This document shows positions 43,540 through 54,174 of a stretch of DNA of 64,000 nt, piece by piece. The notes under the pieces are model-generated. The model saw only the letters and a list, made by a program, of their open reading frames with translations, was not told the origin of the DNA and made no database searches. Position 1 is the stretch's first letter, and each line of letters starts with the position of its first letter. Source of the DNA: Candidatus Pantoea edessiphila (GTDB taxonomy: Bacteria > Pseudomonadota > Gammaproteobacteria > Enterobacterales > Enterobacteriaceae). Both the position numbers and the translations under genes were made by a program. Location: the NCBI RefSeq assembly GCF_002933355.1, contig NZ_PDKU01000001.1, forward strand, positions 186,001 through 250,000, given 5' to 3'.

Positions 43540-44208
43540 ATGTATCCTGATAAAAATATTATAGCTATTTTTTTTGATATGGATGGAATTATTATAGACT
43601 CTGAACCATTATGGATTCAAGCTAAAAATGATATTCTTTCAACACTAAACATCACATTGCCTTATCATTCTAAAGTAGCCGATACAATAGGTTTAAGAAT
43701 CGATCAAACTGTATGTATGTGGTATAAATCAATACCATTAAATAAACCAAGCAAAAAAGAAGTTATAGATTTTATTATAACAAGAGCAATGGAATTAATT
43801 GAAGAAAAAAAACCTTTATTGCCAGGAGTTGAATATGCACTAACATTATGTAAAAAATACAATTTGAAAATTGGACTTGTTTCTGCTTCACCTTTATATA
43901 TGCTAAAAAGAGTGTTGACATTATTTAATCTTAATAGTTATTTTGATTTAATTGTATCTGCTGAATCTTTACCTTACAGTAAACCTCATCCTCAAATATA
44001 CTTAGATGCAGCAGATCAACTATTTGTAAAGCCTCAACAATGTACTAGTATAGAAGACTCTTTTAATGGGATGATTGCCACTAAGGCTGCTCGTATGCGT
44101 TCAATTGTAATACCTGCAGTTGAATATAGTAATGATCCAAGATGGTGTTTAGCAGATGTAAAACTTAATAATCTTACACAATTAACATTTGAACACTTAA
44201 ATGGCTAA
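43540..44208 (+). CDS. hxpB: HxpB (YniC), HAD-family sugar-phosphatase
   Basis: Haloacid-dehalogenase-type phosphatase; E. coli YniC/HxpB acts on hexitol and 2-deoxyglucose phosphates. Motif I FFDMDGIIIDSEPLW (nucleophile Asp), motif II serine in LVSASPLY, motif III lysine in YSKPHPQIYLDA, motif IV EDSFNGM. The ATG at 43540 gives 222 residues, the E. coli length and exact N-terminal register; another in-frame ATG lies four codons upstream at 43528. Confidence 0.92.
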   Translation: MYPDKNIIAIFFDMDGIIIDSEPLWIQAKNDILSTLNITLPYHSKVADTIGLRIDQTVCMWYKSIPLNKPSKKEVIDFIITRAMELIEEKKPLLPGVEYALTLCKKYNLKIGLVSASPLYMLKRVLTLFNLNSYFDLIVSAESLPYSKPHPQIYLDAADQLFVKPQQCTSIEDSFNGMIATKAARMRSIVIPAVEYSNDPRWCLADVKLNNLTQLTFEHLNG

Positions 44209-44415
44209 GATAATAATCTTATTACAAACAAATTAATCAATGATTACTTTTATTAAATGATTAAATTTTTATATCAACATATCAGTATTGATTTAATCAT
44301 TGAATAACAACACAAATCATTTTTGTTAAATTGAGGTTTTTGTTGATAAAAATATAATTGAATCATTAATAAATTACAAATTTATAAAAAATTTTTAAAA
44401 TTCACAAACAAAATC

Positions 44416-44955
44416 ATGACAACAAATGGTCATATTATTTTTGCTATAGCCAGTGCTATTTTTGCTAAAAATTTTATATTAAACGCATTAATGATACAGG
44501 CAGATTGGTGGCACTTAATTCCAGCTGTATTAACTACTTGCCTTATTCCTGATATTGATCATCCTAGATCATTAATTGGTCAAAAATTAAGATGGATTTC
44601 ACAACCTATATCTGTAACTTTTGGACATAGAGGATTTACTCACAGTTTACTTGCCTTAATTACTCTATGGTTTTTTAAAAATGTCTTTTTTAGAAGTTTA
44701 TTAATGCCAGATGATGTATTTCAAGGTATGATATTGGGTTATTTTAGTCATATTGTTGCTGATATGTTAACTCCTGCAGGAGTACCTTTGTTTTGGCCAT
44801 ATCGTAAACGTTTCTGTATTCCTATAATAAATAATAAAAAAAATAAAAAAATTGAACAAAAAATATGTCTCAGTTTAGTTTGTTGTGTAATATTATTTCC
44901 AATATATTTACCTGTATTAATAAAATATATTTCTTCATACGTTAAAATTTTCTAA
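44416..44955 (+). CDS. ydjM: YdjM, inner-membrane metal-dependent hydrolase family protein
   Basis: Membrane protein of the YdjM/LexA-regulated hydrolase family, function not established. Conserved polar cluster in the membrane context: IPDIDHPRS, FGHRGFTHSLLA and SHIVADMLTPAGVPLFWP, with the His/Asp residues expected to bind metal. About four hydrophobic segments. 179 residues against 196; the C-terminal tail is shorter and lysine-rich. It follows hxpB as in E. coli. The spacer upstream has no CTG-N10-CAG, so SOS control by LexA appears lost. Confidence 0.9.
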   Translation: MTTNGHIIFAIASAIFAKNFILNALMIQADWWHLIPAVLTTCLIPDIDHPRSLIGQKLRWISQPISVTFGHRGFTHSLLALITLWFFKNVFFRSLLMPDDVFQGMILGYFSHIVADMLTPAGVPLFWPYRKRFCIPIINNKKNKKIEQKICLSLVCCVILFPIYLPVLIKYISSYVKIF

Positions 44956-45006
44956 ACATATAAATAATATATTGCTGTGAATGGTTAGATTAAAGGAATC
45001 AATAAA

Positions 45007-45831
45007 ATGTCTTTACAACATGAAATTATTAAAACTCTTGGAGTTAAACCAATAATTAATATCAATCAAGAAATTCGTAATAGTATTGATTTTTTAAAAC
45101 AATACTTAAAAAAATATGACTGCATTAGATCGTTAATAGTTGGTATTAGTGGAGGTCAAGATTCAACTCTTACTGGAAAATTGTGTCAATTAGCTATTTC
45201 TGAATTAAGAAAAGATACAGATAAAGATGATTATTACTTTATTGCTGTAAGATTGCCATATGGTAATCAGATTGACGAAAAAGATTGTCAGGATGCTTTA
45301 TCTTTTATAAAACCAGATAGAAAGATCACAATAAATATTAAAAATGCAGTTTTAGCTAGTGAAGAGTCATTAAAAAATGCTGGCATTTTTTTATCTGATT
45401 TTGTAAGAGGTAATGAAAAAGCAAGAGAGCGAATGAAAGTTCAATATAGTATAGCTAGTATAAATAAAGGAATAGTAGTAGGTACTGACCATGCAGCAGA
45501 AGCAGTTACTGGATTTTTTACAAAATACGGTGATGGTGGTACTGATATTAATCCATTATTTAGATTAAACAAACGCCAAATTAGAAATTTATTAAAAGAA
45601 ATTCACTGTCCGAAACATTTATATCTAAAGAAACCAACAGCTGATTTAGAAGATAATCAGCCATCTAAAGATGACGAATCTGTTTTGGGAGTTAGTTATG
45701 ATATTATAGATGATTATTTAGAAGGAAAATTTGTAAATATCAAATATAATAACATCATAGAGAATCTATACTTAAAAACTCAGCATAAACGTCATTTACC
45801 TATAAATATTTTTGATGATTTTTGGAAATAA
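45007..45831 (+). CDS. nadE: NAD synthetase, ammonia-dependent
   Basis: Converts deamido-NAD to NAD with ATP and ammonia. ATP-pyrophosphatase P-loop [31 protein letters not shown] and the C-terminal [17 protein letters not shown] are conserved (key part [14 protein letters not shown]). No glutaminase domain, as in E. coli. 274 residues against 275. AAGGA precedes the ATG. It feeds the NAD(H)/NADP(H) pool used by PntAB. Confidence 0.96.
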   Translation: MSLQHEIIKTLGVKPIININQEIRNSIDFLKQYLKKYDCIRSLIVGISGGQDSTLTGKLCQLAISELRKDTDKDDYYFIAVRLPYGNQIDEKDCQDALSFIKPDRKITINIKNAVLASEESLKNAGIFLSDFVRGNEKARERMKVQYSIASINKGIVVGTDHAAEAVTGFFTKYGDGGTDINPLFRLNKRQIRNLLKEIHCPKHLYLKKPTADLEDNQPSKDDESVLGVSYDIIDDYLEGKFVNIKYNNIIENLYLKTQHKRHLPINIFDDFWK

Positions 45832-45853
45832 ATGTTGTAATATTAATAACAAT

Positions 45854-47068
45854 CTATCTATTTTGTATAAAAGATGCACATGCCTTAGCAAATCTCTGCA
45901 TACCTAATTCTATTTCTTTTTTACTAATATTTAAAGCTGGAGTAAAACGTACAACATTAGGACCAGCAACTAAGACCATTACACCGAATTCAGAAGCTAA
46001 TATATTTATATTGTTGGCTTGATTTTTAAAATCTTCATTTAAAACAGCACCAATAAGTAATCCTAAACCTCTTATTTCCTTGAATATATTAAAATCTTTG
46101 TTGATTTTTTTTAAATGTTCAACAATCCATACATGTCGTTCTGCTACTCCCTCTATGATTTTATCTTTTTTAATTAATTCTAATACTTTACTTCCCAATG
46201 CACCTGCTAATGGATTACCACCATAAGTAGAACCATGAGTTCCTACAGTCATTACTATTGCTAATTTTTCTTTAGTTAATACAGCGCCAATTGGGAAACC
46301 ACCACCAAGAGCTTTTGCAGTTGTCAGTATATCCGGTATTACTCCGTAATACATATAAGCATATAACGATCCAGTACGACCTACTCCACTTTGTATTTCA
46401 TCAAAAATCAGTAAAGCATCGTACTTGTCACATAATTCTCTCAGCTTTTTTAGAAAAGCTACTTTAGCAGGAATAACTCCTCCTTCTCCTTGTACTGGTT
46501 CTACAATTACAGCACAAGTGTTTTTATTAATTAATTGAACAGCAGATTGCATATCATTAAATGATCCATGTTGAATTTCTTTAGGAAGTGGTTCGAAATG
46601 TTTCGAATAATCAGATTTTCCTCCAGCAGTCATTGTAAAAAAAGTACGTCCGTGGAATGCATTATTAAAAGATAATATATTACTTTTATCCTTACCGAAT
46701 ACATCTAGAGCTACTTTACGAGCTAATTTCATTGCTGTTTCGTTTGCTTCTGCGCCAGAATTACAAAAAAAAACTTTATCTGCAAAAGTAGCGTTGATTA
46801 ATTGTTTAGCTAAACGTAAAATAGGTTCATTAGTATAACTATTACCAATATGCCATAATTTAGATGTTTGTTCTTGAATAGTTTGTTGTAATATTGGATG
46901 TGCATGACCTAATACATTAACAGCAATGCCTCCTGTAAAATCTATGTAATCTTGGCCATCTTGATCCCAAACTATTGAACCTTTAGCATGGGTCGGTATA
47001 AATTTAGCAGGATTATAAACAGGTATCATGAATCGATCAAAATCTTGACGTGAAATTTTTAATGACAT
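45854..47068 (-). CDS. astC: AstC-type acetylornithine/succinylornithine aminotransferase
   Basis: PLP-dependent class III aminotransferase. It is closer to AstC than ArgD in diagnostic places: the N-terminal [23 protein letters not shown] and [11 protein letters not shown]. The PLP lysine is in [27 protein letters not shown] is conserved. 404 residues against 406. Position next to nadE also fits the E. coli astC region. astA, astD, astB and astE are absent, so the arginine catabolic role is unlikely. AstC enzymes also accept N-acetylornithine and N-succinyl-diaminopimelate, so it may serve arginine or lysine/peptidoglycan synthesis here. Confidence 0.88.
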   Translation of the reverse strand: MSLKISRQDFDRFMIPVYNPAKFIPTHAKGSIVWDQDGQDYIDFTGGIAVNVLGHAHPILQQTIQEQTSKLWHIGNSYTNEPILRLAKQLINATFADKVFFCNSGAEANETAMKLARKVALDVFGKDKSNILSFNNAFHGRTFFTMTAGGKSDYSKHFEPLPKEIQHGSFNDMQSAVQLINKNTCAVIVEPVQGEGGVIPAKVAFLKKLRELCDKYDALLIFDEIQSGVGRTGSLYAYMYYGVIPDILTTAKALGGGFPIGAVLTKEKLAIVMTVGTHGSTYGGNPLAGALGSKVLELIKKDKIIEGVAERHVWIVEHLKKINKDFNIFKEIRGLGLLIGAVLNEDFKNQANNINILASEFGVMVLVAGPNVVRFTPALNISKKEIELGMQRFAKACASFIQNR

Positions 47069-47272
47069 AAACTAACTCTCTTTCTGATTTCATATATACA
47101 ATAATAATAATCAAACAAATTAATAATTTTAAATTAGACAATTTATTAGTTGAAATTTTTATAATCATGTAGTTGATATAATAAAAATTATAGTAAAAAT
47201 CATTTTTCAATTAATAAAAAATTGTTTTAAGATAAGATACTATGGTTAGTGTTAGTATAATTTTTAATAATA

Positions 47273-48076
47273 TTAATGTATTGTCACTTTTTTTTGTTTA
47301 ATTATATTTATTTGAAATTTTATCATCTCACTTACCAGATCTTCTGGGCAATGCTCAATGAAATAAGTTAAATCGTTGATTGCAACGTGTTCGCAATCTA
47401 ACTGAGCATAAATCAATCCACGATCTCTAATTTCATAAGGATCATTAGGATTAATTAGCAACAATAACTTATTAACATTAAGAGCTAATTCCATTTTTTT
47501 TTCTTCCATCAAAGCAATTTTTAATGTTGTAAGCATTTTATATATAACACTAATTGTTGTTGCTTCGTCAAGATCATTTTCATGTAATTTAGCATTAGCA
47601 CTAATATTTCCCTTTAACCATGCTTCTAAAATAGAGATATTAATTTTTTCACCATTAAATGGATCGATTAACCAATCGTAATTATCAACCCAACCAACAC
47701 GTAAAATTAATTGAGTAGGAAAAATAATTGGAATGAGAGTTAATTTTAATTCACTAGCTATATGAATTAAAATTATGCTTAAAGATATTGCTGTACCTTG
47801 TCTTGTTTTTAATACTTTATCTAACCATAAAACATCTGATACATTGTAAGTACCACTAGCTCCTCCAAACCCCCATTTATGATAAAATAGTTCAATTAAT
47901 TTTTTTATTTTTAAATCAGAATTATTTTCTGATCCGACATAATCTTTTGCTTTTTCAACTAAAAATGACAATTGATTTTGTACAAAAGATAAAGGAAAAT
48001 CAGAACGAATATCAACCATAGCATCAATAATTGCTTCACATAACATCATTTGACTAAAATCTAATTTTGTAATCAA
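47273..48076 (-). CDS. sirB1: SirB1 (YchA), transglutaminase-like/TPR protein
   Basis: Conserved gammaproteobacterial protein with an N-terminal transglutaminase-like region (about 30-180) and a C-terminal tetratricopeptide-like part. The segment NDPYEIRDRGLIYAQLDCEH is nearly identical to E. coli (INPNDPYEIRDRG is its core). 267 residues against 269. The start is TTG, with AGGAAC upstream and good N-terminal alignment. It sits downstream of prmC as in E. coli, with sirB2 lost. Molecular function is unclear. Confidence 0.9.
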   Translation of the reverse strand: MITKLDFSQMMLCEAIIDAMVDIRSDFPLSFVQNQLSFLVEKAKDYVGSENNSDLKIKKLIELFYHKWGFGGASGTYNVSDVLWLDKVLKTRQGTAISLSIILIHIASELKLTLIPIIFPTQLILRVGWVDNYDWLIDPFNGEKINISILEAWLKGNISANAKLHENDLDEATTISVIYKMLTTLKIALMEEKKMELALNVNKLLLLINPNDPYEIRDRGLIYAQLDCEHVAINDLTYFIEHCPEDLVSEMIKFQINIIKQKKVTIH

Positions 48077-48244
48077 GATATAATGTTCCTAATATAAATT
48101 AATTAATCATTATTGATTGTATTGTAACATTTAATTGAATATGTATCCCTTTAAATAATATAAAAGATTATGTTGATATTCAATTATTACTTTTATATAA
48201 CATCATAAATTAAGTTTCTTATATCTTGTTATATATAATGCAAT

Positions 48245-49090
48245 TTAACAACTATCTAATTTAGGTGCAAAACCTAAAGTAACACGTGGATTTCCTGCAT
48301 AATCTTTAACAGTATGAATGTTTCGATATCCATGTTTTTGCATTATACAGTGAACTGCTTCACTTTGTCTCCAACCATGTTCCAATAAAATTAAACCGTT
48401 ATATTTTAGCCAATGTACTGCAGTTTGAATTATAATTTTTAAATCAGCTAAACCGTTTTCTTTAGACACTAATGCACTGATAGGTTCAAAAATAATATCA
48501 CCCAAATTTAGGTACTGACTGTTAGGTTCGACATAAGGAGGATTACTTACAATTAAATCAAACTTATTTAATGGCAAATTATTAAACCAATAACTTACAA
48601 TAAAATTAACATTAGTAATATTTAGATTGATAGCATTATTTTGTGCATTTTTAATTACACTCTCAATAAAATCAACACCAACAACTTTACATTTTGGACG
48701 TTCACTAGCAATTGCTAATGCAATTGCGCCAGTTCCAGTTCCAAGATCTAATACTTTTAAAGGTTTATTATGTAAATACATTAAAGCCTGTTCGACAAGA
48801 ATTTCAGTATCACATCGTGGAATGATAGTATCACGTGTCACACTTAGAGTTAGTGACCAAAACTCACATTTTCCTATCAAATAAGCTATAGGTTCTCCAT
48901 GCATTCGTCTCATTAATAACTGTTCTAAAACAACCATTTTTTTGTGATTAATAGATATTTCATCAAAAGCACATAACCAAGTACGAGATTTTCCTAAAAC
49001 AAAACTTAATATTATTTGTGCATCAAGTTTTGGAGTACTACTATTACATAAAATTAATGTTGCTTTTTGTAACCAATCACGAATATTCAT
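48245..49090 (-). CDS. prmC: PrmC (HemK), release-factor glutamine methyltransferase
   Basis: Methylates the glutamine of the GGQ motif of release factors using S-adenosylmethionine. SAM motif VLDLGTGTGAIALAIASE, and catalytic NPPY in VSNPPYVEP. I take the ATG at 49090, which overlaps the prfA stop (TGATG), giving 281 residues (E. coli 277); the codon before it is TTG. Coupling with its substrate gene prfA is as in E. coli. Confidence 0.95.
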   Translation of the reverse strand: MNIRDWLQKATLILCNSSTPKLDAQIILSFVLGKSRTWLCAFDEISINHKKMVVLEQLLMRRMHGEPIAYLIGKCEFWSLTLSVTRDTIIPRCDTEILVEQALMYLHNKPLKVLDLGTGTGAIALAIASERPKCKVVGVDFIESVIKNAQNNAINLNITNVNFIVSYWFNNLPLNKFDLIVSNPPYVEPNSQYLNLGDIIFEPISALVSKENGLADLKIIIQTAVHWLKYNGLILLEHGWRQSEAVHCIMQKHGYRNIHTVKDYAGNPRVTLGFAPKLDSC

Positions 49091-50172
49091 CAATTTTGTT
49101 CTGATAGTGTTGTTAATTGTTCAGCTTTATATTCATGTAAAACAGGATCAATTAAATACTCTAACCTTCCGTTTAGAATTTCATCTAAACGATAAACTGT
49201 TAGATTAATTCGATGATCAGTAATCCTACCTTGCGGAAAATTATAGGTTCTAATTCGATCTGAACGATCTCCTGTTCCCAATAGATTACGACGCAAATTA
49301 GCTTCTGTAGCATGGCGTTTGGCTTTTTGTAAAGATTCAATACGAGAGGCAAGTATAGTTAATGCTCTAGCTTTATTTTTATGTTGAGAACGTTCGTGTT
49401 GACATTCAACCGTTATACCAGTGGGTATATGAGTTATACGAATTGCCGAATCAGTAGTGTTAACATGTTGACCTCCTGCTCCTGATGAACGAAAGCTGTC
49501 GATTTTTAAATCATTAGGATTAATTTGCAATATTGCATTTTCTGCTATTTCTGGAATTACTGCTACAGTACAAGTTGATGTATGAATTCTTCCTTGAGAT
49601 TCAGTATCAGGAATACGTTGCACACGATGTCCACCAGATTCAAATTTTAGTCTACCATAAGCATTATGACTATTAATACGAATAACTATTTCTTTATAAC
49701 CACCATGTTCACTATCATTAGCATTAATAATTTTTACATCCCAGTTACATATTTCCGCATAACGCATATACATGCGAAATAAATCTCCAGCAAAAATTGC
49801 TGCTTCATCTCCTCCTGTAGCAGCACGTATTTCTATAAAACAATTACGTTCATCATCAGGATCTTGAGGTAACAATAGCATTTGTATTTTATGTTCTAAT
49901 ATTTCAATATTTTTATAAGATTCACACAGTTCAATTTGTGCTATATCTTGTAATTCATTATCTTTAGATAATTGTTTAAGATTTTCAATATCTTGATTAA
50001 TTTTTTGCCATTTTCTAAAATAATCAGTAATACTAGTAAGTTTAGAATATTCACGTGAAAGGTTGCTAAATAGTTTTTGATTACTAAATATATTTGAATT
50101 ACTTAAAAGAGACTCTAATTCTTCATGACGATTTAAAAGTTCTTTTAATTTAGTAATAATAGAAGTTTTCAT
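49090..50172 (-). CDS. prfA: Peptide chain release factor 1
   Basis: Terminates translation at UAA and UAG. GGQ motif in [16 protein letters not shown]; the codon-recognition loop is in the preceding domain, and [18 protein letters not shown] is conserved. 360 residues, as in E. coli. Many genes here end in TAA or TAG, so it is needed. Confidence 0.97.
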   Translation of the reverse strand: MKTSIITKLKELLNRHEELESLLSNSNIFSNQKLFSNLSREYSKLTSITDYFRKWQKINQDIENLKQLSKDNELQDIAQIELCESYKNIEILEHKIQMLLLPQDPDDERNCFIEIRAATGGDEAAIFAGDLFRMYMRYAEICNWDVKIINANDSEHGGYKEIVIRINSHNAYGRLKFESGGHRVQRIPDTESQGRIHTSTCTVAVIPEIAENAILQINPNDLKIDSFRSSGAGGQHVNTTDSAIRITHIPTGITVECQHERSQHKNKARALTILASRIESLQKAKRHATEANLRRNLLGTGDRSDRIRTYNFPQGRITDHRINLTVYRLDEILNGRLEYLIDPVLHEYKAEQLTTLSEQN

Positions 50173-50210
50173 TTATTATAATATTTCCCAACAAGGTTTT
50201 AAAAAATATC

Positions 50211-51467
50211 TTAATTTAATCCCAAACTATCACATAAGATTTTTAAACGCTCATTATCACCATTACGAGCTGCTTGTTGAAGAGATTTGATAGGTGCATG
50301 AATTAAGCGATTTGTTAATTTATAAATTAGTTCTTGCATAACTTTTTGAGGATCAGTACCTTTTTTTAAGGCATGCAATGCTCTTTTTTCCATTTCAATG
50401 CGAATAGCTTCAATTTGTGCTCGATATTTACGAACACTATGAACAGCATTTTGTGATCTTAATTGTGGCATGAATTCATTGCTTTCCTGAAGAACTATTT
50501 TTTCAGCTTGTACTAAAGCAGCTGTTCGACATGTTGAGTTTCTATCTATAATTTTTTTTAAATCATCTACCCTATAAAGATAGGTATTCGGTAATGTATT
50601 AACCTCAGTATCAATATCTTGAGGCACTGCAATATCAACTAAAAACACTGGTTTATTACATCTTGTTTTTAATGCATTTTGTATCATATTTTTACTAATT
50701 ATAGGAAATCTACTGGAAGTTGAGGATATTATAATATCAGCTCTATGTAAATGTTTCTCTAAATCAATTTGGTTAATTACTTCTGCATTTACTTCTAAAG
50801 CTAACATATCAGCACGGGATCGAGTACGGTTAGAAATAATTATTTTTTTTACTTTATATTTTCGTAGATAATGTGCTACTAGATGAATAGTTTTACCTGC
50901 TCCTATTAATAAAACTATCAGTTTAGATAATGAATTAAATATTTCATAAACTAAAGCACAAGCAGCAAATGCTACAGAAATATTATTGGATCCGATATCA
51001 GTTTCAAATCTAATACGTTTTGCTACATAAAAAGTTTTTTGAAAAATTCGATCGATTTCTTTATTTACTGAATTGTTTTTTTTTGATATAGCAAAAGCTT
51101 GTTTCACTTGACCAAATATTTGTGATTCACCTAATATCATAGAATCTAATCCACTAGCTACACGCATTAGATGACTTACTGCATCTTTTTCTTGATAATA
51201 ATATACTTTATTACATATATATTCTCTATTGATTTTATGATAATCACATAACCAAATCATTAAATATTCTTTCAAACTAATATTATTGTCTGTACTAACG
51301 TATATTTCTATTCGATTACAAGTTGAAAGCAATACAACACTTTGTATCATAGACTTTGATAATAAATTATCAAGAGCCTGGTTAATGATCTCTGGCCCAA
51401 ATGATATACATTCACGTAAATTAAGAGGAGCAGTTTTATGATTAATTCCAAGAACAAGCAATGTCAT
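50211..51467 (-). CDS. hemA: Glutamyl-tRNA reductase
   Basis: First committed step of haem synthesis by the C5 route: reduces glutamyl-tRNA to glutamate-1-semialdehyde. Catalytic cysteine in LLSTCNRIEIY; NADPH-binding VLLIGAGKTIHLVA; C-terminal dimerisation helix ending RNGDNERLKILCDSLGLN. The ATG at 51467 gives 418 residues, as in E. coli, starting MTLLVLGINHKTAP; an in-frame TTG two codons earlier is less likely. Followed by prfA and prmC as in E. coli. Confidence 0.96.
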   Translation of the reverse strand: MTLLVLGINHKTAPLNLRECISFGPEIINQALDNLLSKSMIQSVVLLSTCNRIEIYVSTDNNISLKEYLMIWLCDYHKINREYICNKVYYYQEKDAVSHLMRVASGLDSMILGESQIFGQVKQAFAISKKNNSVNKEIDRIFQKTFYVAKRIRFETDIGSNNISVAFAACALVYEIFNSLSKLIVLLIGAGKTIHLVAHYLRKYKVKKIIISNRTRSRADMLALEVNAEVINQIDLEKHLHRADIIISSTSSRFPIISKNMIQNALKTRCNKPVFLVDIAVPQDIDTEVNTLPNTYLYRVDDLKKIIDRNSTCRTAALVQAEKIVLQESNEFMPQLRSQNAVHSVRKYRAQIEAIRIEMEKRALHALKKGTDPQKVMQELIYKLTNRLIHAPIKSLQQAARNGDNERLKILCDSLGLN

Positions 51468-52079
51468 TAGCAAGACTTCAAATATTTTATAATTGAATGA
51501 TTATTCTTCAAAGATATATTTTTAAAAGATTATCATGTATGATAAAAACAAATAAAAAAGATATCAAACTAAAATCATTTATAACTATCAATCAATATAG
51601 TTCTAATACATCTGAAAAATTATTGATTTTTTTAATTGATGCAACAGATTATTCACAAATAATATTTTAAGACATAATCGATATTTAACAATAAAACAGT
51701 TTTATTAAGTTCATAATATATTCGGTAATAATACATCATATGAAAAAGTACTGTAATTAATATAAATCAACTATTAATAAAAATCAAAATAACTATGAAA
51801 TTAAATGTTATATAAAATTAATTAGTTTATTTTTCTATTGTTATTAAATAATAATTTATAATACAAGTAATTATTATTAAGAATAATTTTATTTGAGTGT
51901 ATATTATTATTTATTTTTTCAGTATAATCAATTAAGTGGTTAATGATATTAATCATTAAATAATAATATTTGCTTTATAGATATTATATGTACTATTGAA
52001 AATAAAGTTAAAATAATCATTCAATTAGATATTTACTGAAATATGTGAAATATCAACATTAAAAGAATCAGGATATATT
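51468..52079. other. hemA-ispE spacer where E. coli has lolB
   Basis: About 610 bases between divergent hemA and ispE. E. coli carries lolB here, in front of ispE. I see no lipoprotein signal or any other remnant of it. No RNA gene recognised. Confidence 0.5.
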
Positions 52080-52946
52080 ATGATGACTATTTGGCCAGCG
52101 CCTGCAAAATTAAATCTTTTTATGTATATAACTGGTCGTAGATTAGATGGTTATCATAATCTGCAAACTCTTTTTCAATTTATTGATTATAGCGATTTGA
52201 TAGAAATAAAAGTAAATGATAGTGGTCATATTAATTTAATTACGAAATTAATAGATATACCAAAAGAAAACAATTTAATTGTAAAAGCAGCAAAGTTATT
52301 AAAACTAGCAGCAAAAAAATATTTATTGATAAATTCAGGTGCGACTATTAGCATACGAAAAAAATTACCTATAGGTAGTGGATTAGGTAGTGGATCTTCT
52401 AATGCTGCTACAATTCTAGTAGCACTTAATTATCTTTGGAAAACTAAATTTACAATAAATCAACTTGCTGAACTTGGTTTACAATTAGGTGCTGATGTAC
52501 CATTATTTATTCATGGATATTCAGCTTTTGCTGAAGGAGTAGGAGAAAAACTCAGGCGTGTTAATATCAAACAAAAATGGTATCTTATTACCTATCCTAA
52601 TATTAATATTAATACTTCAGATATTTTTAGTTCGAATAATTTAACTAGAAATACGAAATATTGTAATATGAATCAGTTATTAAAATTACCTTTTACTAAT
52701 GATTGTGAAAATTTAGTTAGAAGTAATTTTGTTGAAATTGATTCAATAATTTCTTCGCTTTCAAGGTACGCACCTACAAGATTAACTGGAACTGGATCTT
52801 GCGTTTTTTCCGAATGTAATAATAAACAAGATGCTTATGATTTAATGAAATTAATTCCTAAATATGCTGTTGGATTTATAGCTAAAGGTATTAATATGTC
52901 TCCTCTTCATACAGTCTTGTCAAGAATAATTCACACCACTAGCTAG
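52080..52946 (+). CDS. ispE: 4-diphosphocytidyl-2-C-methyl-D-erythritol kinase
   Basis: GHMP-family kinase of the non-mevalonate (MEP) isoprenoid pathway. ATP-binding loop PIGSGLGSGSSNAAT; N-terminal WPAPAKLNLFMYITGRR and catalytic Asp in QLGADVPLFIHG; C-terminal TRLTGTGSCVFSE. 288 residues against 283. AGGA lies six bases before the first of two adjacent ATGs. An 18-base tandem duplication begins at its stop codon. Confidence 0.95.
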   Translation: MMTIWPAPAKLNLFMYITGRRLDGYHNLQTLFQFIDYSDLIEIKVNDSGHINLITKLIDIPKENNLIVKAAKLLKLAAKKYLLINSGATISIRKKLPIGSGLGSGSSNAATILVALNYLWKTKFTINQLAELGLQLGADVPLFIHGYSAFAEGVGEKLRRVNIKQKWYLITYPNININTSDIFSSNNLTRNTKYCNMNQLLKLPFTNDCENLVRSNFVEIDSIISSLSRYAPTRLTGTGSCVFSECNNKQDAYDLMKLIPKYAVGFIAKGINMSPLHTVLSRIIHTTS

Positions 52947-52962
52947 ATTAGTTAGATTAGTT
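52945..52962. repeat. 9-bp tandem duplication at the ispE stop codon
   Basis: AGATTAGTT occurs twice head to tail, the first copy starting on the last two bases of the ispE stop codon (TAG). Likely replication slippage. Confidence 0.7.
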
Positions 52963-53074
52963 AAATTATAAACAATGATTATTTTTAACAAAATATCTAA
53001 ATTTATACGAACAAAAATTTATAGGTATTTCATTAATTAAAGCATTATTTTTGAAAAATTATGAGGAAATTATT

Positions 53075-54022
53075 ATGCCAGATATGAAATTATTTACTGG
53101 TAATGCTACTCCGGAATTGGCACAATTAATTGCAAATCGTTTATATACTAACTTAGGTAATATTTTTGTTAATCGATTCAGCGATGGAGAGATAAGTGTT
53201 CAAATAAATGAAAACGTACGTGGAGGAGATATTTTTATAATTCAATCCACTTGTTATCCTACCAATGATAATCTGATGGAATTATTTGTAATGGTAGATG
53301 CATTACGTAGAGCTTCTGCTGGTCGTATTACTGCAGTTATTCCATATTTTGGTTATGCTCGTCAAGATAGACGAGTACGTTCTGCACGCGTCCCTATTAC
53401 TGCAAAATTAATAGCAGACTTTCTTTCTAATGTTGGAGTTGATCGTGTCCTTACTGTAGATTTACATGCTGAACAAATACAGGGTTTTTTTGATGTTCCA
53501 GTAGATAATGTATTTGGCAGTCCAATTTTATTAGAAGATATGTTAAGTATAGATTTAGTAAATCCTATTGTAGTTTCTCCTGATATAGGTGGAGTAGTCC
53601 GTGCTCGTGCCATTGCTAAATTATTAAATGATACAGATATGGCAATTATTGATAAACGTCGACCCCATTATAATGTTGCTCAAGTTATGCATGTTATAGG
53701 AGATGTTTCTGATAGAGATTGTATTTTAATAGATGATATGATTGATACAGGAAGTACTTTATGTAAAGCAGCAGAAGCTTTAAAGGAACGTGGTGCTAAG
53801 CGTGTCTTTGCTTACGCTACACACCCTATTTTTTCTGGCCTTGCAGCAAAAAATTTACATGATTCAGTGATTGATACGGTAATAGTATGCGATACTATTC
53901 CTTTATCTAAAGAAATAAAATCTTTACCAAATGTTCGTTCATTAACTTTATCCGGAATGTTAGCTGAAGCAATTAGACGTATTAGTAATAATGAATCTAT
54001 ATCCGCTATGTTTGAACATTGA
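53075..54022 (+). CDS. prs: Ribose-phosphate pyrophosphokinase
   Basis: Makes PRPP from ribose-5-phosphate and ATP, the precursor of purines, pyrimidines, NAD, histidine and tryptophan. The PRPP-binding loop [12 protein letters not shown]-like [16 protein letters not shown] and the flexible loop [12 protein letters not shown] are present. The ATG at 53075 gives 315 residues, exactly the E. coli length, beginning [16 protein letters not shown] with GAGGAAA seven bases upstream. A further in-frame ATG eight codons upstream is not needed. Confidence 0.97.
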   Translation: MPDMKLFTGNATPELAQLIANRLYTNLGNIFVNRFSDGEISVQINENVRGGDIFIIQSTCYPTNDNLMELFVMVDALRRASAGRITAVIPYFGYARQDRRVRSARVPITAKLIADFLSNVGVDRVLTVDLHAEQIQGFFDVPVDNVFGSPILLEDMLSIDLVNPIVVSPDIGGVVRARAIAKLLNDTDMAIIDKRRPHYNVAQVMHVIGDVSDRDCILIDDMIDTGSTLCKAAEALKERGAKRVFAYATHPIFSGLAAKNLHDSVIDTVIVCDTIPLSKEIKSLPNVRSLTLSGMLAEAIRRISNNESISAMFEH

Positions 54023-54029
54023 TATATTA

Positions 54030-54058
54030 TTTAAAAATTAATTTATTTAATTTTTAAA
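54030..54058 (+). terminator. AT-only hairpin after prs, possible terminator
   Basis: Perfect 12-bp arms TTTAAAAATTAA / TTAATTTTTAAA with a 5-nt loop, 7 bases after the prs stop, followed by a T-rich tract. The stem has no G-C pair, so strength is doubtful. Confidence 0.4.
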
Positions 54059-54174
54059 ATATTTTACTATTTTTTTCATTAAAATTATATTTAGCTTATT
54101 TTATTGATCTATTCTAAATAAAAGTTTTATATAGTAATAAGGATATTTTGATATTGTTATGGTATAATTGAAAA

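Noticed and set aside
44220-44305. Weak inverted repeats after hxpB as a terminator
   Set aside because: Arms of only about seven A-T pairs with a 20-nt loop; such matches are expected by chance in this composition.
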